Shown here one piece after another: positions 54,094-63,679 of a DNA stretch of 64,000 nucleotides; the first letter of the stretch is position 1; the number at the start of each line of letters is the position of its first letter. A program made the translations under genes and the position numbers. Under the pieces are notes generated by a model. That model made no database searches. It saw only the letters and a program-made list of their open reading frames with translations, and was not told where the DNA came from. The DNA is taken from assembly GCA_023400235.1 (NCBI GenBank), contig JAEXFI010000045.1, positions 248,001 to 312,000 on the forward strand. Direction: 5' to 3'. Origin of the DNA: Bacillota bacterium (GTDB taxonomy: Bacteria > Bacillota > Clostridia > Acetivibrionales > DSM-1351).

Positions 54094-54831
54094 TTACATA
54101 ACTAGCCCACCGTCAATATCTATTACCTGACCGGTGACATAACCCGACTCGTCCGAAGCCAGAAAAGCTACAACATTTGCCACGTCTTCAGGTGTCCCGA
54201 ACCTTCCGAGGGCAATTTTATCAAGATATTTCCGCTTCAAATCCTCAGGCAATATTTCCGTCATGTCGCTTTCAATAAGACCAGGTGTAACAGCATTGCA
54301 GGTAATTCCTCTGGTCGCCAGTTCCTTTGCGGTGGTCTTGGTCAAGCCTATCATACCACCTTTTGACGCCGAGTAGTTTGCCTGCCCCGGATTTCCGTAA
54401 GCGCCGGCAACGGAAGAAACATTAATTATTCTGCCGTACTTCTTTTTTAGCATCACTTTTGCAGCAGCCTTGGTGCAAAGAAAACAGCCCTTTAGATTAA
54501 TATCCAGAACGGTGTCCCAATCGTCCTCAGACATCATCGCCATTGGCTTATCCTTGGTTATACCTGCATTGTTTATTAAAATATCAATGCCCCCAAAGGT
54601 TTCTACCGCTTTTGAAATCATATTCTTAACATCCTCTGCGTTCCTCACATCCCCGACAATTGCAACAGCCTTTATTCCCTTTGCTTCAAGTTCAGCAGCA
54701 GTATTAAAAACCGTCTCCGAGGTTCCTGTGAGTACTACATTTGCTCCCAAAATCCCGAGCTTCTCCGCTATGGCCTTTCCCAGGCCTCTGGAGGAGCCTG
54801 TTACAATGGCAGTCCTTCCTTCAAACTTCAT
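54094..54831 (-). CDS. fabG: 3-oxoacyl-ACP reductase
   Basis: 245-residue SDR enzyme: VTGSSRGLGKAIAEKL NADPH loop, NNAGITKD, and the Ser-Tyr-Lys set NVSSVAGAYGNPGQANYSASKGG. NADPH reduction of ketoacyl-ACP. SD GGAGGTG. Confidence 0.95.
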   Translation of the reverse strand: MKFEGRTAIVTGSSRGLGKAIAEKLGILGANVVLTGTSETVFNTAAELEAKGIKAVAIVGDVRNAEDVKNMISKAVETFGGIDILINNAGITKDKPMAMMSEDDWDTVLDINLKGCFLCTKAAAKVMLKKKYGRIINVSSVAGAYGNPGQANYSASKGGMIGLTKTTAKELATRGITCNAVTPGLIESDMTEILPEDLKRKYLDKIALGRFGTPEDVANVVAFLASDESGYVTGQVIDIDGGLVM

Positions 54832-54904
54832 AATCCAAACACCTCCACTCCTGATAATTTTTAAAGTCTGCCGGATTTTCCCTCCGGTAAAGGCTTAATA
54901 AAAA

Positions 54905-55840
54905 TTACCTGGTCAATTCCTCCAAAGTTGCATTGAGGCTGTCGAGGTTTTCTACATTCAGAACCTTTACGTCCTTGTTAATTTTTTTAATGAAACCGCT
55001 GAGAACCTTGCCAGGTCCAATCTCAACAAAAGTGTCCACACCTTGCTCCAGCATGTTCTTGACACAATTTTCCCACAATACCGAGTTGCTGACCTGATTT
55101 ACCAGGGTGGACTTTACTTCGTCCTTATTGGTTATAGATTTTGCGGTAACATTAACAACCACGGGTATCTTTATATCATTTACTGTTACTTTGTCCAGCT
55201 CTGCTGCCAGCTTTTCTCCGGCAGGCTTTAAAAGACTGCAATGGAAAGGCGCACTTACAGCCAACATCATTGCTCTCTTAGCTCCTTTTGCCTTGCAGAT
55301 TTCATTTGCCTTTTCCACAGCTGCCACATCACCGGCAATTGCAAGCTGTCCAGGGCAGTTGAAGTTTGCAGGTTCACACACTCCCAGTGAGGATGCCTCT
55401 TTGCAGCTTTCTATAACAGCTTCATTATCAAGGCCTATAATCGCGGACATTGCTCCTACTCCAACGGGAACAGCCTCCTGCATGAACTTTCCTCTTTTTC
55501 TTACAAGAGCCACTGCATCCTTAAAGTCAAAAGTACCTGCCGCCACATGTGCCGCATATTCTCCAAGGCTCAGACCCGCTACAAAATCCGGTTTTATACC
55601 TTTTTCAAGCAAGGGCTGCATACATGCGACGCTGGTAGTTACTATGGTGGGCTGAGTATTTTCAGTGATTTTCAAGGCTTCATCATTGCCGTTAAAAATC
55701 ATTTCCTTTATATCGAACCCCAATGCTTCAGAAGCTTCTTCATAGATAGCGTCAGCACTCTTATACTCAGCAGCGATGTCTTTTCCCATACCAACATACT
55801 GAGCTCCCTGTCCGGGAAATATAAAAGCTAATTTGCCCAT
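54905..55840 (-). CDS. fabD: Malonyl-CoA:ACP transacylase
   Basis: 311 residues from ATG 55840 (GGAGG six bases upstream). FPGQGAQYVGMG start, active serine in AGLSLGEYAA, histidine in SAPFHCSLLKPA. Loads malonyl groups on ACP. Confidence 0.95.
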   Translation of the reverse strand: MGKLAFIFPGQGAQYVGMGKDIAAEYKSADAIYEEASEALGFDIKEMIFNGNDEALKITENTQPTIVTTSVACMQPLLEKGIKPDFVAGLSLGEYAAHVAAGTFDFKDAVALVRKRGKFMQEAVPVGVGAMSAIIGLDNEAVIESCKEASSLGVCEPANFNCPGQLAIAGDVAAVEKANEICKAKGAKRAMMLAVSAPFHCSLLKPAGEKLAAELDKVTVNDIKIPVVVNVTAKSITNKDEVKSTLVNQVSNSVLWENCVKNMLEQGVDTFVEIGPGKVLSGFIKKINKDVKVLNVENLDSLNATLEELTR

Positions 55841-55886
55841 ATAAACCTCCAAATCAAAATTTTTTTATTAATAACAATTCCAAGAA

Positions 55887-56888
55887 CTACTTTGCCCACT
55901 TAACGGCTACAGACCCCCAGGTCAAACCGCCTCCGAAGCCAACCAGAACCATTTTATCGCCTTTTTTAAACTTTCCGGCTCTGTTTGCTTCATCAAGAGC
56001 AACAGGTATGGATGCTGAGGATATATTTCCGTACTTTTGAATTACATAGTGGAGTTTTTCATCCGAAACACCGAGTTTTTTAATAGCTCCATCAATAATT
56101 CTTGTATTGGCCTGGTGAGGGAATATATAATCTAAATCCTCCACAGACATGTTTAAATCCTCCAGCACCTTTACTGTGGCAGATGACATTGCCTTAACGG
56201 CAAACTTGAATACTTCCGTGCCATCCATCCATATTGAATTCAGCTTGCCGTTCACCCTTTTCTCCTTTTCCGCACTGTCAAGATACAGGTTTGGGATGGT
56301 GATATTCATGCCTGCTGTTCCATCTGAGCCAAGGAAGGAATTCAGTATTCCGTTCCCTTCTTCCACTTCACCCAGAACTACCGCTCCGGCGCCATCACCG
56401 AAAAGCACGCAGGTATTCCGGTCCTTCCAGTCAACAATCTTGGAAAGTCCCTCGCAGCCGATTACCAAAGCATGCTTGAACATGCCGTTTGCAATAAACT
56501 GCTGGGCTGTTACCAGTCCGTAAATAAATCCTGTGCAGGCTGCATTCATATCAAATGCAGTTGCATTTACCGCACCGATTGCTCCCTGAACTATGCAGGA
56601 GGCGGAAGGAGTCATGAAATCAGGGGTTTCTGTGGCCAGTATTATCAAATCTATATCTCCGGCCTGTAGATTTGCATTGTCCAATGCTCTTATTGCCGCC
56701 TCTATTCCAAGCTTGTAGGCAGGCTCATCATCTCTTAAAATTCTTCTTTCTGATATTCCTGTTCTTTTTAAAATCCACTCATTAGATGTCTCAACTATCT
56801 GCTCCAAATCGCTGTTTGAAAGCACTTTTTCGGGTAAACAACTTCCGGTTCCCAGTATTCCAACACTTTTAGTCGATATCGTCTTCAG
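55887..56888 (-). CDS. fabH: Beta-ketoacyl-ACP synthase III (probable CTG start)
   Basis: Active site Cys (DMNAACTGFIYG), His (FPHQANTRI) and Asn (YGNISSASIP). Starts condensation of acyl-CoA with malonyl-ACP. The conserved first strand, reading KSVGILGTGSCLPEKV, lies upstream of the first canonical in-frame start (GTG 56825). Between that GTG and the in-frame TGA at 56897 there is no ATG, GTG or TTG. A CTG at 56888 sits nine bases after GGAGG and gives MKTISTKSVGILG, 333 residues, overlapping plsX by 20 bp; this is my preferred start. An ATA at 56879 or a sequence error are alternatives. Confidence 0.85.
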   Translation of the reverse strand: MKTISTKSVGILGTGSCLPEKVLSNSDLEQIVETSNEWILKRTGISERRILRDDEPAYKLGIEAAIRALDNANLQAGDIDLIILATETPDFMTPSASCIVQGAIGAVNATAFDMNAACTGFIYGLVTAQQFIANGMFKHALVIGCEGLSKIVDWKDRNTCVLFGDGAGAVVLGEVEEGNGILNSFLGSDGTAGMNITIPNLYLDSAEKEKRVNGKLNSIWMDGTEVFKFAVKAMSSATVKVLEDLNMSVEDLDYIFPHQANTRIIDGAIKKLGVSDEKLHYVIQKYGNISSASIPVALDEANRAGKFKKGDKMVLVGFGGGLTWGSVAVKWAK

Positions 56889-57897
56889 AGGGCTTCACCT
56901 CCATATTTTTAAATTGATCTTTGATTTCTTCAACAATACCATTTTTTATTAAAGGTATTGTTCTTTTGAGTATAGCTGTTCTGATAGTTTTGGCTTTTGA
57001 AGACCCATGACTTTTTATTACCAGGCCATTTATCCCAAGAACCGGCGCGCCTGCAAGCTCATCAGGATCAAATCTGTCTCTGAAATCCTTAAAGAACGGC
57101 TTTAACAAAAGGTAACAAATTTTCGTAAGTATATTTGAAGTAAATATCTTTTTCAATTCCTTCATAAAGAAGGAACCAGCTCCTTCATACAGCTTAAGAG
57201 CAACATTTCCTACATAGCCGTCACAAACAGCAACGTCGACATCGCCGCTTGTGATATCATTTCCTTCTATATTACCAACAAAATTGACATTTGATTCCGA
57301 CATAAGACCAAAAGCCTGCTTAAGAGTATCATTACCCTTGCCGTCTTCCGACCCTACATTGACCAAGCCAACCTTGGGGGTGTCCAGTTTAAACAGCAGC
57401 TTCATGTAAATGGAGCCCATAACGCCGAACTGTAAATAGTTCAGAGGCTTGCACACAGTATTCATGCCCGCATCAATTATGAGGCACATGCCCTTTTTAG
57501 TGGGTACAAGGGCGGGCATGGAGGGTCTGTCAATTCCCTTCATCCTGCCTGCAATAAGCAGCGAGCCGGTCATGAGAGCTCCCGTATTACCCGCGGACAA
57601 AAAGGCATCACCCTTTTTGTCCTTTAAAAGCCCCAGGCCCACCACCATTGATGAATCCCTCTTACTTCTGATTGCTTTTGTAGGAGTATCATCGCCTGTT
57701 ATTATTTCTGTGGCATTTACAACTTCTATCCTGTCTTTGTCATACTGCTTTTTGCTTAATTTATCCTTTATAATCTCACTTATTCCAACAAGAGTTACCA
57801 TAAAACCATCTTGTTTCTGTAACGCCTCAATACAGCCGTCTATAATTGCGTCAGGGGCGTTGTCGCCACCCATGGCGTCCACAATAATATTTATCAT
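56869..57897 (-). CDS. plsX: Phosphate acyltransferase PlsX
   Basis: 342 residues: VDAMGGDNAPDAIIDGC, LSAGNTGALMTGSL and GVNGLVIKSHGSS-like GINGLVIKSHGSSKAK. Makes acyl-phosphate from acyl-ACP for phospholipid synthesis. First structural gene after fapR; SD TTGGAGG. Confidence 0.95.
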   Translation of the reverse strand: MINIIVDAMGGDNAPDAIIDGCIEALQKQDGFMVTLVGISEIIKDKLSKKQYDKDRIEVVNATEIITGDDTPTKAIRSKRDSSMVVGLGLLKDKKGDAFLSAGNTGALMTGSLLIAGRMKGIDRPSMPALVPTKKGMCLIIDAGMNTVCKPLNYLQFGVMGSIYMKLLFKLDTPKVGLVNVGSEDGKGNDTLKQAFGLMSESNVNFVGNIEGNDITSGDVDVAVCDGYVGNVALKLYEGAGSFFMKELKKIFTSNILTKICYLLLKPFFKDFRDRFDPDELAGAPVLGINGLVIKSHGSSKAKTIRTAILKRTIPLIKNGIVEEIKDQFKNMEVKPSEDDID

Positions 57898-57977
57898 AAA
57901 TATATTTCCTCCAAGAATTGAGACAACCGGTAATTGTTAATATCCTTCAGGTATTGAGCTATTGGGTTGTTCCTTTG

Positions 57978-58541
57978 TTACTTTTGAACTGTTACAAGTA
58001 TAAATTTGCCTCTAAAAACTTCAATATTTTTTTCGTATATTTTAACCCAAACAATAAACCGGTTACGCTTCGATTCCTTTACTTCAGCCTTCGCTACCAG
58101 CTTGGCGCCTGAGTATACGGGAATCTTATACTTTATGTTTGCTATTCCTACCAATGCCACCTGTGCATCAATAACTGCAATAGCAAGTGTCTCCGCAAGA
58201 GAATATATATAGTGTCCTCTTATAATATGCGTCTTTTCAAAGGCCATGGAGCTGTTTGTTTCCATCAATGAGATGGCACTCTGTCCAAGCTGCAGGTCTA
58301 TAAGTTCACCGATAAATTCCTTGCCTTCTATGGATTTCAGCTTTTCCTGATTGGATTCCGCAACATGCTTTATTCTTTCCCTAAGTTCGGGAATGCCTAG
58401 TTCCAGTCTGTCCAATCTGATTGTCGGTACACTTACCTTAAAAAAATCAGCTAATTCTTCATCTGTCAGAAATGGGTCATACTTGATTTTATCAAGCAAA
58501 ATTTTCTGTCTCTGTTGTTTTTGTGAAGACGATCTGCTCAC
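57978..58541 (-). CDS. fapR: Fatty-acid synthesis repressor FapR
   Basis: 187 residues from GTG 58541 (GGGTGAGG six bases upstream). N-terminal HTH with TDEELADFFKVSVPTIRLDRLELGIPELRERIK (locator, about 27-60) and a C-terminal hotdog domain that binds malonyl-CoA. Represses its own operon through the operator just upstream. Confidence 0.93.
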   Translation of the reverse strand: MSRSSSQKQQRQKILLDKIKYDPFLTDEELADFFKVSVPTIRLDRLELGIPELRERIKHVAESNQEKLKSIEGKEFIGELIDLQLGQSAISLMETNSSMAFEKTHIIRGHYIYSLAETLAIAVIDAQVALVGIANIKYKIPVYSGAKLVAKAEVKESKRNRFIVWVKIYEKNIEVFRGKFILVTVQK

Positions 58542-58578
58542 TAACAACCTCACCCCTTATAAATAATTATTTAATATA

Positions 58579-58598
58579 ATTATTACCAGATACTAATT
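58579..58598. promoter_or_regulatory. FapR operator
   Basis: ATTATTACCAGATACTAATT; on the minus strand TTAGTATCTGGTAATAA, the FapR palindrome type. Lies 38 bases upstream of the fapR start in an AT-rich promoter region. The stretch 58599-58835 shows no further gene. Confidence 0.82.
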
Positions 58599-58837
58599 GC
58601 TGATAACAAAATTATATATTAACTTTATTATTATTGCAACTATTTTCTAATAATATTACTCTAAGCTTAAATATTTCAAACCTTTACAGCCTTACGCAAA
58701 TAACAATTTCATGGCTATGCAGCAAGAATAATCTCAGTGGGTAAATTGGGAAAAGTCAGCAAAGAAATGTATTTCTCATGCTAATATGTGTATTTAAAAC
58801 CAGGTGATAAGCCATAAACATTTTTTAACAAAACTAA

Positions 58838-58860
58838 TAGCCGCAAAATAATTACGGCTA
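58838..58860 (-). terminator. Terminator after pgsA
   Basis: TAGCCG/CGGCTA stem with an 11-base AT-rich loop; on the minus strand TTAGTTTTGTT follows. Confidence 0.6.
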
Positions 58861-58879
58861 CGTGATGTTGATTTTTTAT

Positions 58880-59500
58880 TTACATATCGTCAGACTTTAA
58901 CACTTTTATATTTTTTGCGAAGAAATCAATTCCTGAATATATAGTCACGATTACTGCTATAAGCATCAGATAGGCATCAACCTTTACATCGGTTATGAGA
59001 GAAAACGGGAAGTTGTTCAGTAATGCCACTGAAACAGCCACAGTCTGACAAACCATTTTTATCTTTCCCGACTTGTTTGCGGCAACAACCTGTCCCTCAC
59101 CAGCCGCAACCAATCTCATGCCTGTAACCAGCAATTCTCTGGATATGATAATCATGGCTGCCCAACCTGTGACCACGCCTCTCTGGACAAGCGCTATAAG
59201 TGCTGCCGTAATCAGCAGTTTGTCGGCTATGGGGTCAAGAAACTTGCCAAATGCAGTGATAAGCTTGTGCTTTCTGGCAATATATCCGTCCACTCCGTCG
59301 GTGCTGGCCGCAATAATAAACAGGACCGCAGCAACATAATTTCCGTAGCTGTTGATGAATTTATTGATACTAAGCATCTCATCCTTAAGAAATGACAAAA
59401 TAGACAAATTTACCGTTGCATCAGGTATCGGTATTATAAAAATCATGAATAATGGAACCAGAGCTATTCTGGAAATCGTTATTTTATTCGGCAAGTTCAT
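58880..59500 (-). CDS. pgsA: CDP-diacylglycerol-glycerol-3-phosphate 3-phosphatidyltransferase
   Basis: 206 residues with the CDP-alcohol phosphotransferase motif DGVDGYIARKHKLITAFGKFLDPIADK (DGX2ARX8GX3DX3D pattern, about residues 68-95). Four to five membrane helices. Makes phosphatidylglycerol-phosphate. Overlaps rimO by 17 bp. Confidence 0.93.
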   Translation of the reverse strand: MNLPNKITISRIALVPLFMIFIIPIPDATVNLSILSFLKDEMLSINKFINSYGNYVAAVLFIIAASTDGVDGYIARKHKLITAFGKFLDPIADKLLITAALIALVQRGVVTGWAAMIIISRELLVTGMRLVAAGEGQVVAANKSGKIKMVCQTVAVSVALLNNFPFSLITDVKVDAYLMLIAVIVTIYSGIDFFAKNIKVLKSDDM

Positions 59501-60824
59501 TTATGACCTCTCCTATCAAATCATAATCTTCTGAATTTAATATTTTTATCTCGACAAAGCGACCGGCCTCCAGTGGCTCCGGGCTGGTAAAATATACAGT
59601 CCCGTCGATTTCAGGAGCTTCCGCATAAGTTCGTCCATAATAGAATATACCATCATCTGCAATCCCGTCAACAACAGCTTTATATACTTTTCCAATTCTA
59701 TTGGCATTTATTTCAGAGCTTATGGCGTTCTGAAGTTCCAATATGGTTTCCTGGCGCTTCAGTTTAATATTCTTTTTTATCTGGTTTTTCATTTTTGCCG
59801 CAGGGGTGCCTTCTTCCTTTGAGTACGTAAATACCCCCAGTCGATCAAACCTGAACTCTTTGACAAAATCCAAAAGCTCCTGGAAATCCTCCGGACTCTC
59901 CCCGGGAAAGCCCACAATCAGCGAAGTCCTGATTGCTATACCGTCTACCCTTTGCCTGAGCTTTGTAAGCACCTCAGTGATATGGTCTTTTGTACCCCTT
60001 CTCCCCATCAGCTTTAATATATTGTCGGAGCCATGCTGTACAGGTATGTCCATGTATTTGCATACCTTAGGATTGGAAGCGATTTCCTCTATTAAAGCAT
60101 CATCTATTTCTTCCGGATAACAATAAAGCAGCCTTATCCACTGTATACCGCTGATTTTTGACAGTTCTCTTATTAGTTCAGGCAGCATTTTTTTACCATA
60201 CAGGTCTATGCCGTATCTTGTTGTATCCTGGGCGACCAATATGATTTCCTTTGCTCCATTTTCAGCCAGCGCTTCAGCCTCTCTGACCAGAGCTTCTATT
60301 TTTCTGCTCCTGTAATCACCCCTCAAATACGGAATAATACAGTAGGTGCAACGGTTATCGCAGCCTTCTGATATTTTCAGGTAAACAGAATGCCTGCTGG
60401 AAGAAATTATCCTCTCCTCATCCAGATAATCGGTTTCACTGAGCTTTCCATAGGCCACAATCTTTTCACCCTCATATGCCCTGTTTATAACCTGGGAGAT
60501 TTCCTTATAATTTCCCGTTCCCAGCACTGCGTCAACTTCAGGTATGAGCTCCAGGATTTTCTCCCTGTACCTTTCAGCCATACACCCTGTCACTATGAGT
60601 ATTTCACAGCCGCGCTCCTTTTCTTTTGCCATCTCAAGTATTGTATTGATGGACTCCTGCTGTGCAGACTCTATAAAGCCGCAGGTATTTACAATAAGTA
60701 CATTAGCATTTTCCTTCTCGTTCACTATTTCATAGTCTGCGTGTTTCAGCATACCCAGCATAATCTCGCTGTCAACCAGGTTTTTTGGGCATCCCAAGGA
60801 CACTATCCCTATTTTTTTATTCAC
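59484..60824 (-). CDS. rimO: Ribosomal protein S12 methylthiotransferase RimO
   Basis: 446 residues, GTG start with GAGGAG upstream. UPF0004 domain (SLGCPKNLVDSEIMLG), radical SAM motif CDNRCTYCIIPYLRG, C-terminal TRAM. Adds a methylthio group to S12 Asp88. Methylthiotransferase itself consumes sulfur but it is a housekeeping gene here. Confidence 0.94.
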   Translation of the reverse strand: MNKKIGIVSLGCPKNLVDSEIMLGMLKHADYEIVNEKENANVLIVNTCGFIESAQQESINTILEMAKEKERGCEILIVTGCMAERYREKILELIPEVDAVLGTGNYKEISQVINRAYEGEKIVAYGKLSETDYLDEERIISSSRHSVYLKISEGCDNRCTYCIIPYLRGDYRSRKIEALVREAEALAENGAKEIILVAQDTTRYGIDLYGKKMLPELIRELSKISGIQWIRLLYCYPEEIDDALIEEIASNPKVCKYMDIPVQHGSDNILKLMGRRGTKDHITEVLTKLRQRVDGIAIRTSLIVGFPGESPEDFQELLDFVKEFRFDRLGVFTYSKEEGTPAAKMKNQIKKNIKLKRQETILELQNAISSEINANRIGKVYKAVVDGIADDGIFYYGRTYAEAPEIDGTVYFTSPEPLEAGRFVEIKILNSEDYDLIGEVINELAE

Positions 60825-60987
60825 CAGTTACACTCCTCAAGATATTTAAATGATTTTTTGCTGCAAAAATTTTTTTCTACATCTATAGCTAAAATTATTT
60901 AATAATATCATTAAAATGTCAAGTCAAATACTATGGTATTCACCTGGAAAACGAAGGTTTCAGCGGGGCAAAATCTTACTGAAAAAC

Positions 60988-61042
60988 AAAAAACTCCTTT
61001 TTCAGCAAGTCCACTAAATTTTTGCTGTCCGAAGGAGTTTTC
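60988..61042 (-). terminator. Terminator of the hotdog thioesterase gene
   Basis: Two-part stem AAAACTCCTT/AAGGAGTTTT with inner CAGCAA/TTGCTG; minus strand continues TTGTTTTTC. Confidence 0.75.
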
Positions 61043-61101
61043 CTTAAATACAATTTTTATTGTTATTTAAAAACTATTATTGATATAAATATAAATGCAT
61101 T

Positions 61102-61608
61102 TCATATTTCAATTTCAACGGGCTCTTTAACAAATGTTGAAGTTTCCCATATTTCATTCCTTTGCTCCTCAATATGATCATTTGCCTCCAGCGGAACTTT
61201 AAAATACTTTGCAGTAGCGCTGACGGCAATCTCACCGCTGCTTAGAAATATCTCCCCTTCACCCTCATATATTCTTCTGGTGTCTCTTGTAATTCGTCCC
61301 ATTGCTCTTAATTCCTCATCCAGAGGAATGGGCTTATGAAATCTCAGCTTAAGCTCAATTGTAACACCCCAGGCATTTTTATCTTTTATGTATATTGCCC
61401 TACCGATGGTTTCATCCAATATTGCCCCGGCTATGCCCCCGTGCATTCTGCCCGGATAGCTCTGATGCTCCTGTCGTGGCACACATAAAGCAAGAACCTG
61501 CCCATCATCCAATTCATAAAAAGTAGATTTTAAACCAAATTCATTTTCACTGCCGCATACTGCACACATCTTTCCAATCTTTTGCTTCTTTAAAATCTTA
61601 TACTTCAT
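61102..61608 (-). CDS. PaaI-type hotdog-fold thioesterase
   Basis: 168 residues; CAVCGSENEFGLKSTFYELDDG start, QSYPGRMHGGIAGAILDETIGRAIY hotdog motif with the HGG and D/E residues of the active site. The N-terminal Cys pair (C15xxC18) is a family feature. Hydrolyses acyl-CoA; substrate unknown. The 219-bp gap to recX holds nothing notable. Confidence 0.8.
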   Translation of the reverse strand: MKYKILKKQKIGKMCAVCGSENEFGLKSTFYELDDGQVLALCVPRQEHQSYPGRMHGGIAGAILDETIGRAIYIKDKNAWGVTIELKLRFHKPIPLDEELRAMGRITRDTRRIYEGEGEIFLSSGEIAVSATAKYFKVPLEANDHIEEQRNEIWETSTFVKEPVEIEI

Positions 61609-61827
61609 AGAATTTACCTATCAACATGATTCCTTTCTTTATTAATGCTTACATTTTCCTGTTCCATACTGCTTTAGTGCAATATGTCTCCCTTTCCTTA
61701 ATTTTCAGAGCTAAAATCTATTGCCAACACATTAATGTATTATACGAATAATAACATAATTTCCAATATTTTTCAATTATTAGTTTTGATATTGCCTGAA
61801 TTGTATCTTTATTTACTTTTATTTCTT

Positions 61828-62448
61828 TCATTCTTCGGGCAAAAAGCTGCTGATTGCTTTTGATACCTGGCTGTAACTGAAACCTCTTCCCATCAAAAAA
61901 GCTTTCATTTTTTGAATCAATTTGTCGTCAAAGGAGGTGAATCTGGAATATTTTTTTCTTAAAAGCTCAAGCGCCAATTGGTTCTCATCCAATGAACATT
62001 CCTCCAAAGCAGTCTCAATAACATTTTCCGGAATTCCCCTATGGCTTAACTCCATGGCTAATAGTCTGGAAGACTTGGGCTTAAGCTTTGTCTTTTCGGA
62101 AATATATTTGCGGCAATAATTAAGGTCATCTATATAGTTTATTTCCCTGAGATTCTCAATAACCTTCTCCGCAACAGCCTCCTCATAGCCCATTTCCAAT
62201 AACCTTTGGGTCACTTCAAAGGAACTGCGCAGCTTAATGGATAAAAACCCCACCGCAGCACCTCGCGCGGCAGCATAAACCTCGGTATCCAATATATAAT
62301 TCAAGGTTTCCGCTGAAAGAGTCTTGCCTTCCTTCAGTTCCAAAAGCTCAATTCTTTTTTTGGGCAGGCTAAAGGAAATATTATTATCCAATACTACCCT
62401 AACTACTGATGAAACCTTTTGATTTTTTTCAATGGAAATAATTTTCAT
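61828..62448 (-). CDS. recX: RecA regulator RecX
   Basis: 206 residues: R-rich helical triple repeats (VTQRLLEMGYEEAVAEKVIENLREINYIDD, LAMELSHRGIPENVIETAL, MKAFLMGRGFSYSQVSKAI). Binds RecA filaments. Follows recA after a hairpin terminator, so it needs readthrough. Confidence 0.9.
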   Translation of the reverse strand: MKIISIEKNQKVSSVVRVVLDNNISFSLPKKRIELLELKEGKTLSAETLNYILDTEVYAAARGAAVGFLSIKLRSSFEVTQRLLEMGYEEAVAEKVIENLREINYIDDLNYCRKYISEKTKLKPKSSRLLAMELSHRGIPENVIETALEECSLDENQLALELLRKKYSRFTSFDDKLIQKMKAFLMGRGFSYSQVSKAISSFLPEE

Positions 62449-62466
62449 AAAACACCTCTAAATTCT

Positions 62467-62521
62467 GAAAAGGCATACCTGAGAACATAGAAAATGCTTA
62501 TATGCTCTGCTCAGGTATGCC
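62467..62521 (-). terminator. Terminator between recA and recX
   Basis: Twelve-base stem GGCATACCTGAG/CTCAGGTATGCC with a 26-base loop, followed on the minus strand by TTTTC. Short T-run suggests partial readthrough into recX. Confidence 0.75.
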
Positions 62522-62565
62522 CTCTGATTTAAATAGATAAAACAAAACTCAATGACAAGTCTATC

Positions 62566-63600
62566 CTAGTCCAGCTCTTCTTCCTCAGTCTCCTCTACTG
62601 TTTCAACTGCAGCAGGAGTGATGGTCAGATTACTTCTGACAAGCTTTTCTATCTCCAAACACATGGCAGGATTCTCTTTAAGAAACTGTTTGGCATTTTC
62701 CCTTCCCTGACCGATACGCTGTCCGTTGTAGGAGAACCATGCGCCGCTCTTATTTACAATATCACTGCCTACGGCTATATCAAGAATACTTCCTTCCCGG
62801 GAAATACCTTCTCCGTAAACTATGTCAAATTCTGCTTCTCTGAAAGGAGGAGCTATCTTGTTCTTCACTACCTTTACTCTTGTCCTGTTTCCAACAACCT
62901 CATTTGATTGTTTGATGGCTTCTATTCTTCTGACATCAAGACGTACTGACGAGTAGAACTTCAGAGCACGTCCACCCGGAGTGGTTTCAGGATTTCCAAA
63001 CATGATGCCAACCTTCTCACGAAGCTGGTTTATAAATATGGTCGTAGTTCTTGATTTGCTAATAACTCCTGCAAGCTTACGAAGTGCCTGAGACATCAGC
63101 CTTGCCTGAAGTCCCACATGAGAATCTCCCATTTCCCCGTCGATTTCAGCCTTTGGAACAAGTGCTGCAACAGAGTCCACAACTATAACATCTATAGCGC
63201 CGCTTCGAACCAGCGCCTCGGTTATTTCCAAGGCCTGCTCTCCGGTGTCAGGCTGGGATACTATCAGATTGTCTATATCAACCCCCAGTTTTTTAGCATA
63301 AACAGGATCCAAAGCATGCTCCGCATCAATAAACGCTGCTTCTCCGCCCGCCTTTTGAGCCTCGGCAATTATATGCAAGGCCACGGTTGTCTTACCTGAA
63401 GATTCAGGTCCATATATCTCAACTATTCTTCCTCTGGGAACTCCCCCAACGCCAAGTGCAATATCAAGACTCAGGGAACCGGTGGGAATAATCTCTACAT
63501 TCATGTGTGCATTCTCGCCCAATTTCATAACGGCACCTTTGCCAAATTGCTTTTCTATCTGGCCAAGAGCCATTTCCAATGCTTTTTTCTTTTCCAACAT
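62566..63600 (-). CDS. recA: Recombinase RecA
   Basis: 344 residues, full length. Walker A GPESSGKT (64-71), INQLREKVGIMFGNPETTPGG L2 region, acidic tail. SD AAGGAGGTCA. SOS-regulated through the LexA box below. Confidence 0.97.
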   Translation of the reverse strand: MLEKKKALEMALGQIEKQFGKGAVMKLGENAHMNVEIIPTGSLSLDIALGVGGVPRGRIVEIYGPESSGKTTVALHIIAEAQKAGGEAAFIDAEHALDPVYAKKLGVDIDNLIVSQPDTGEQALEITEALVRSGAIDVIVVDSVAALVPKAEIDGEMGDSHVGLQARLMSQALRKLAGVISKSRTTTIFINQLREKVGIMFGNPETTPGGRALKFYSSVRLDVRRIEAIKQSNEVVGNRTRVKVVKNKIAPPFREAEFDIVYGEGISREGSILDIAVGSDIVNKSGAWFSYNGQRIGQGRENAKQFLKENPAMCLEIEKLVRSNLTITPAAVETVEETEEEELD

Positions 63601-63623
63601 GGGGTGACCTCCTTAAATTTAAA

Positions 63624-63635
63624 GAACACTTGTTC
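63624..63635. promoter_or_regulatory. LexA (SOS) box of recA
   Basis: GAACACTTGTTC, an exact Gram-positive GAAC-N4-GTTC box, downstream of the -10 hexamer. Confidence 0.85.
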
Positions 63636-63642
63636 TGTTTTT

Positions 63643-63671
63643 ATTATATAGATTTCTACTTTCCAAGTCAA
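63643..63671 (-). promoter_or_regulatory. recA promoter
   Basis: TTGACT (63666-63671), 17-base spacer, TATAAT (63643-63648). Confidence 0.8.
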
Positions 63672-63679
63672 CTAAAATA

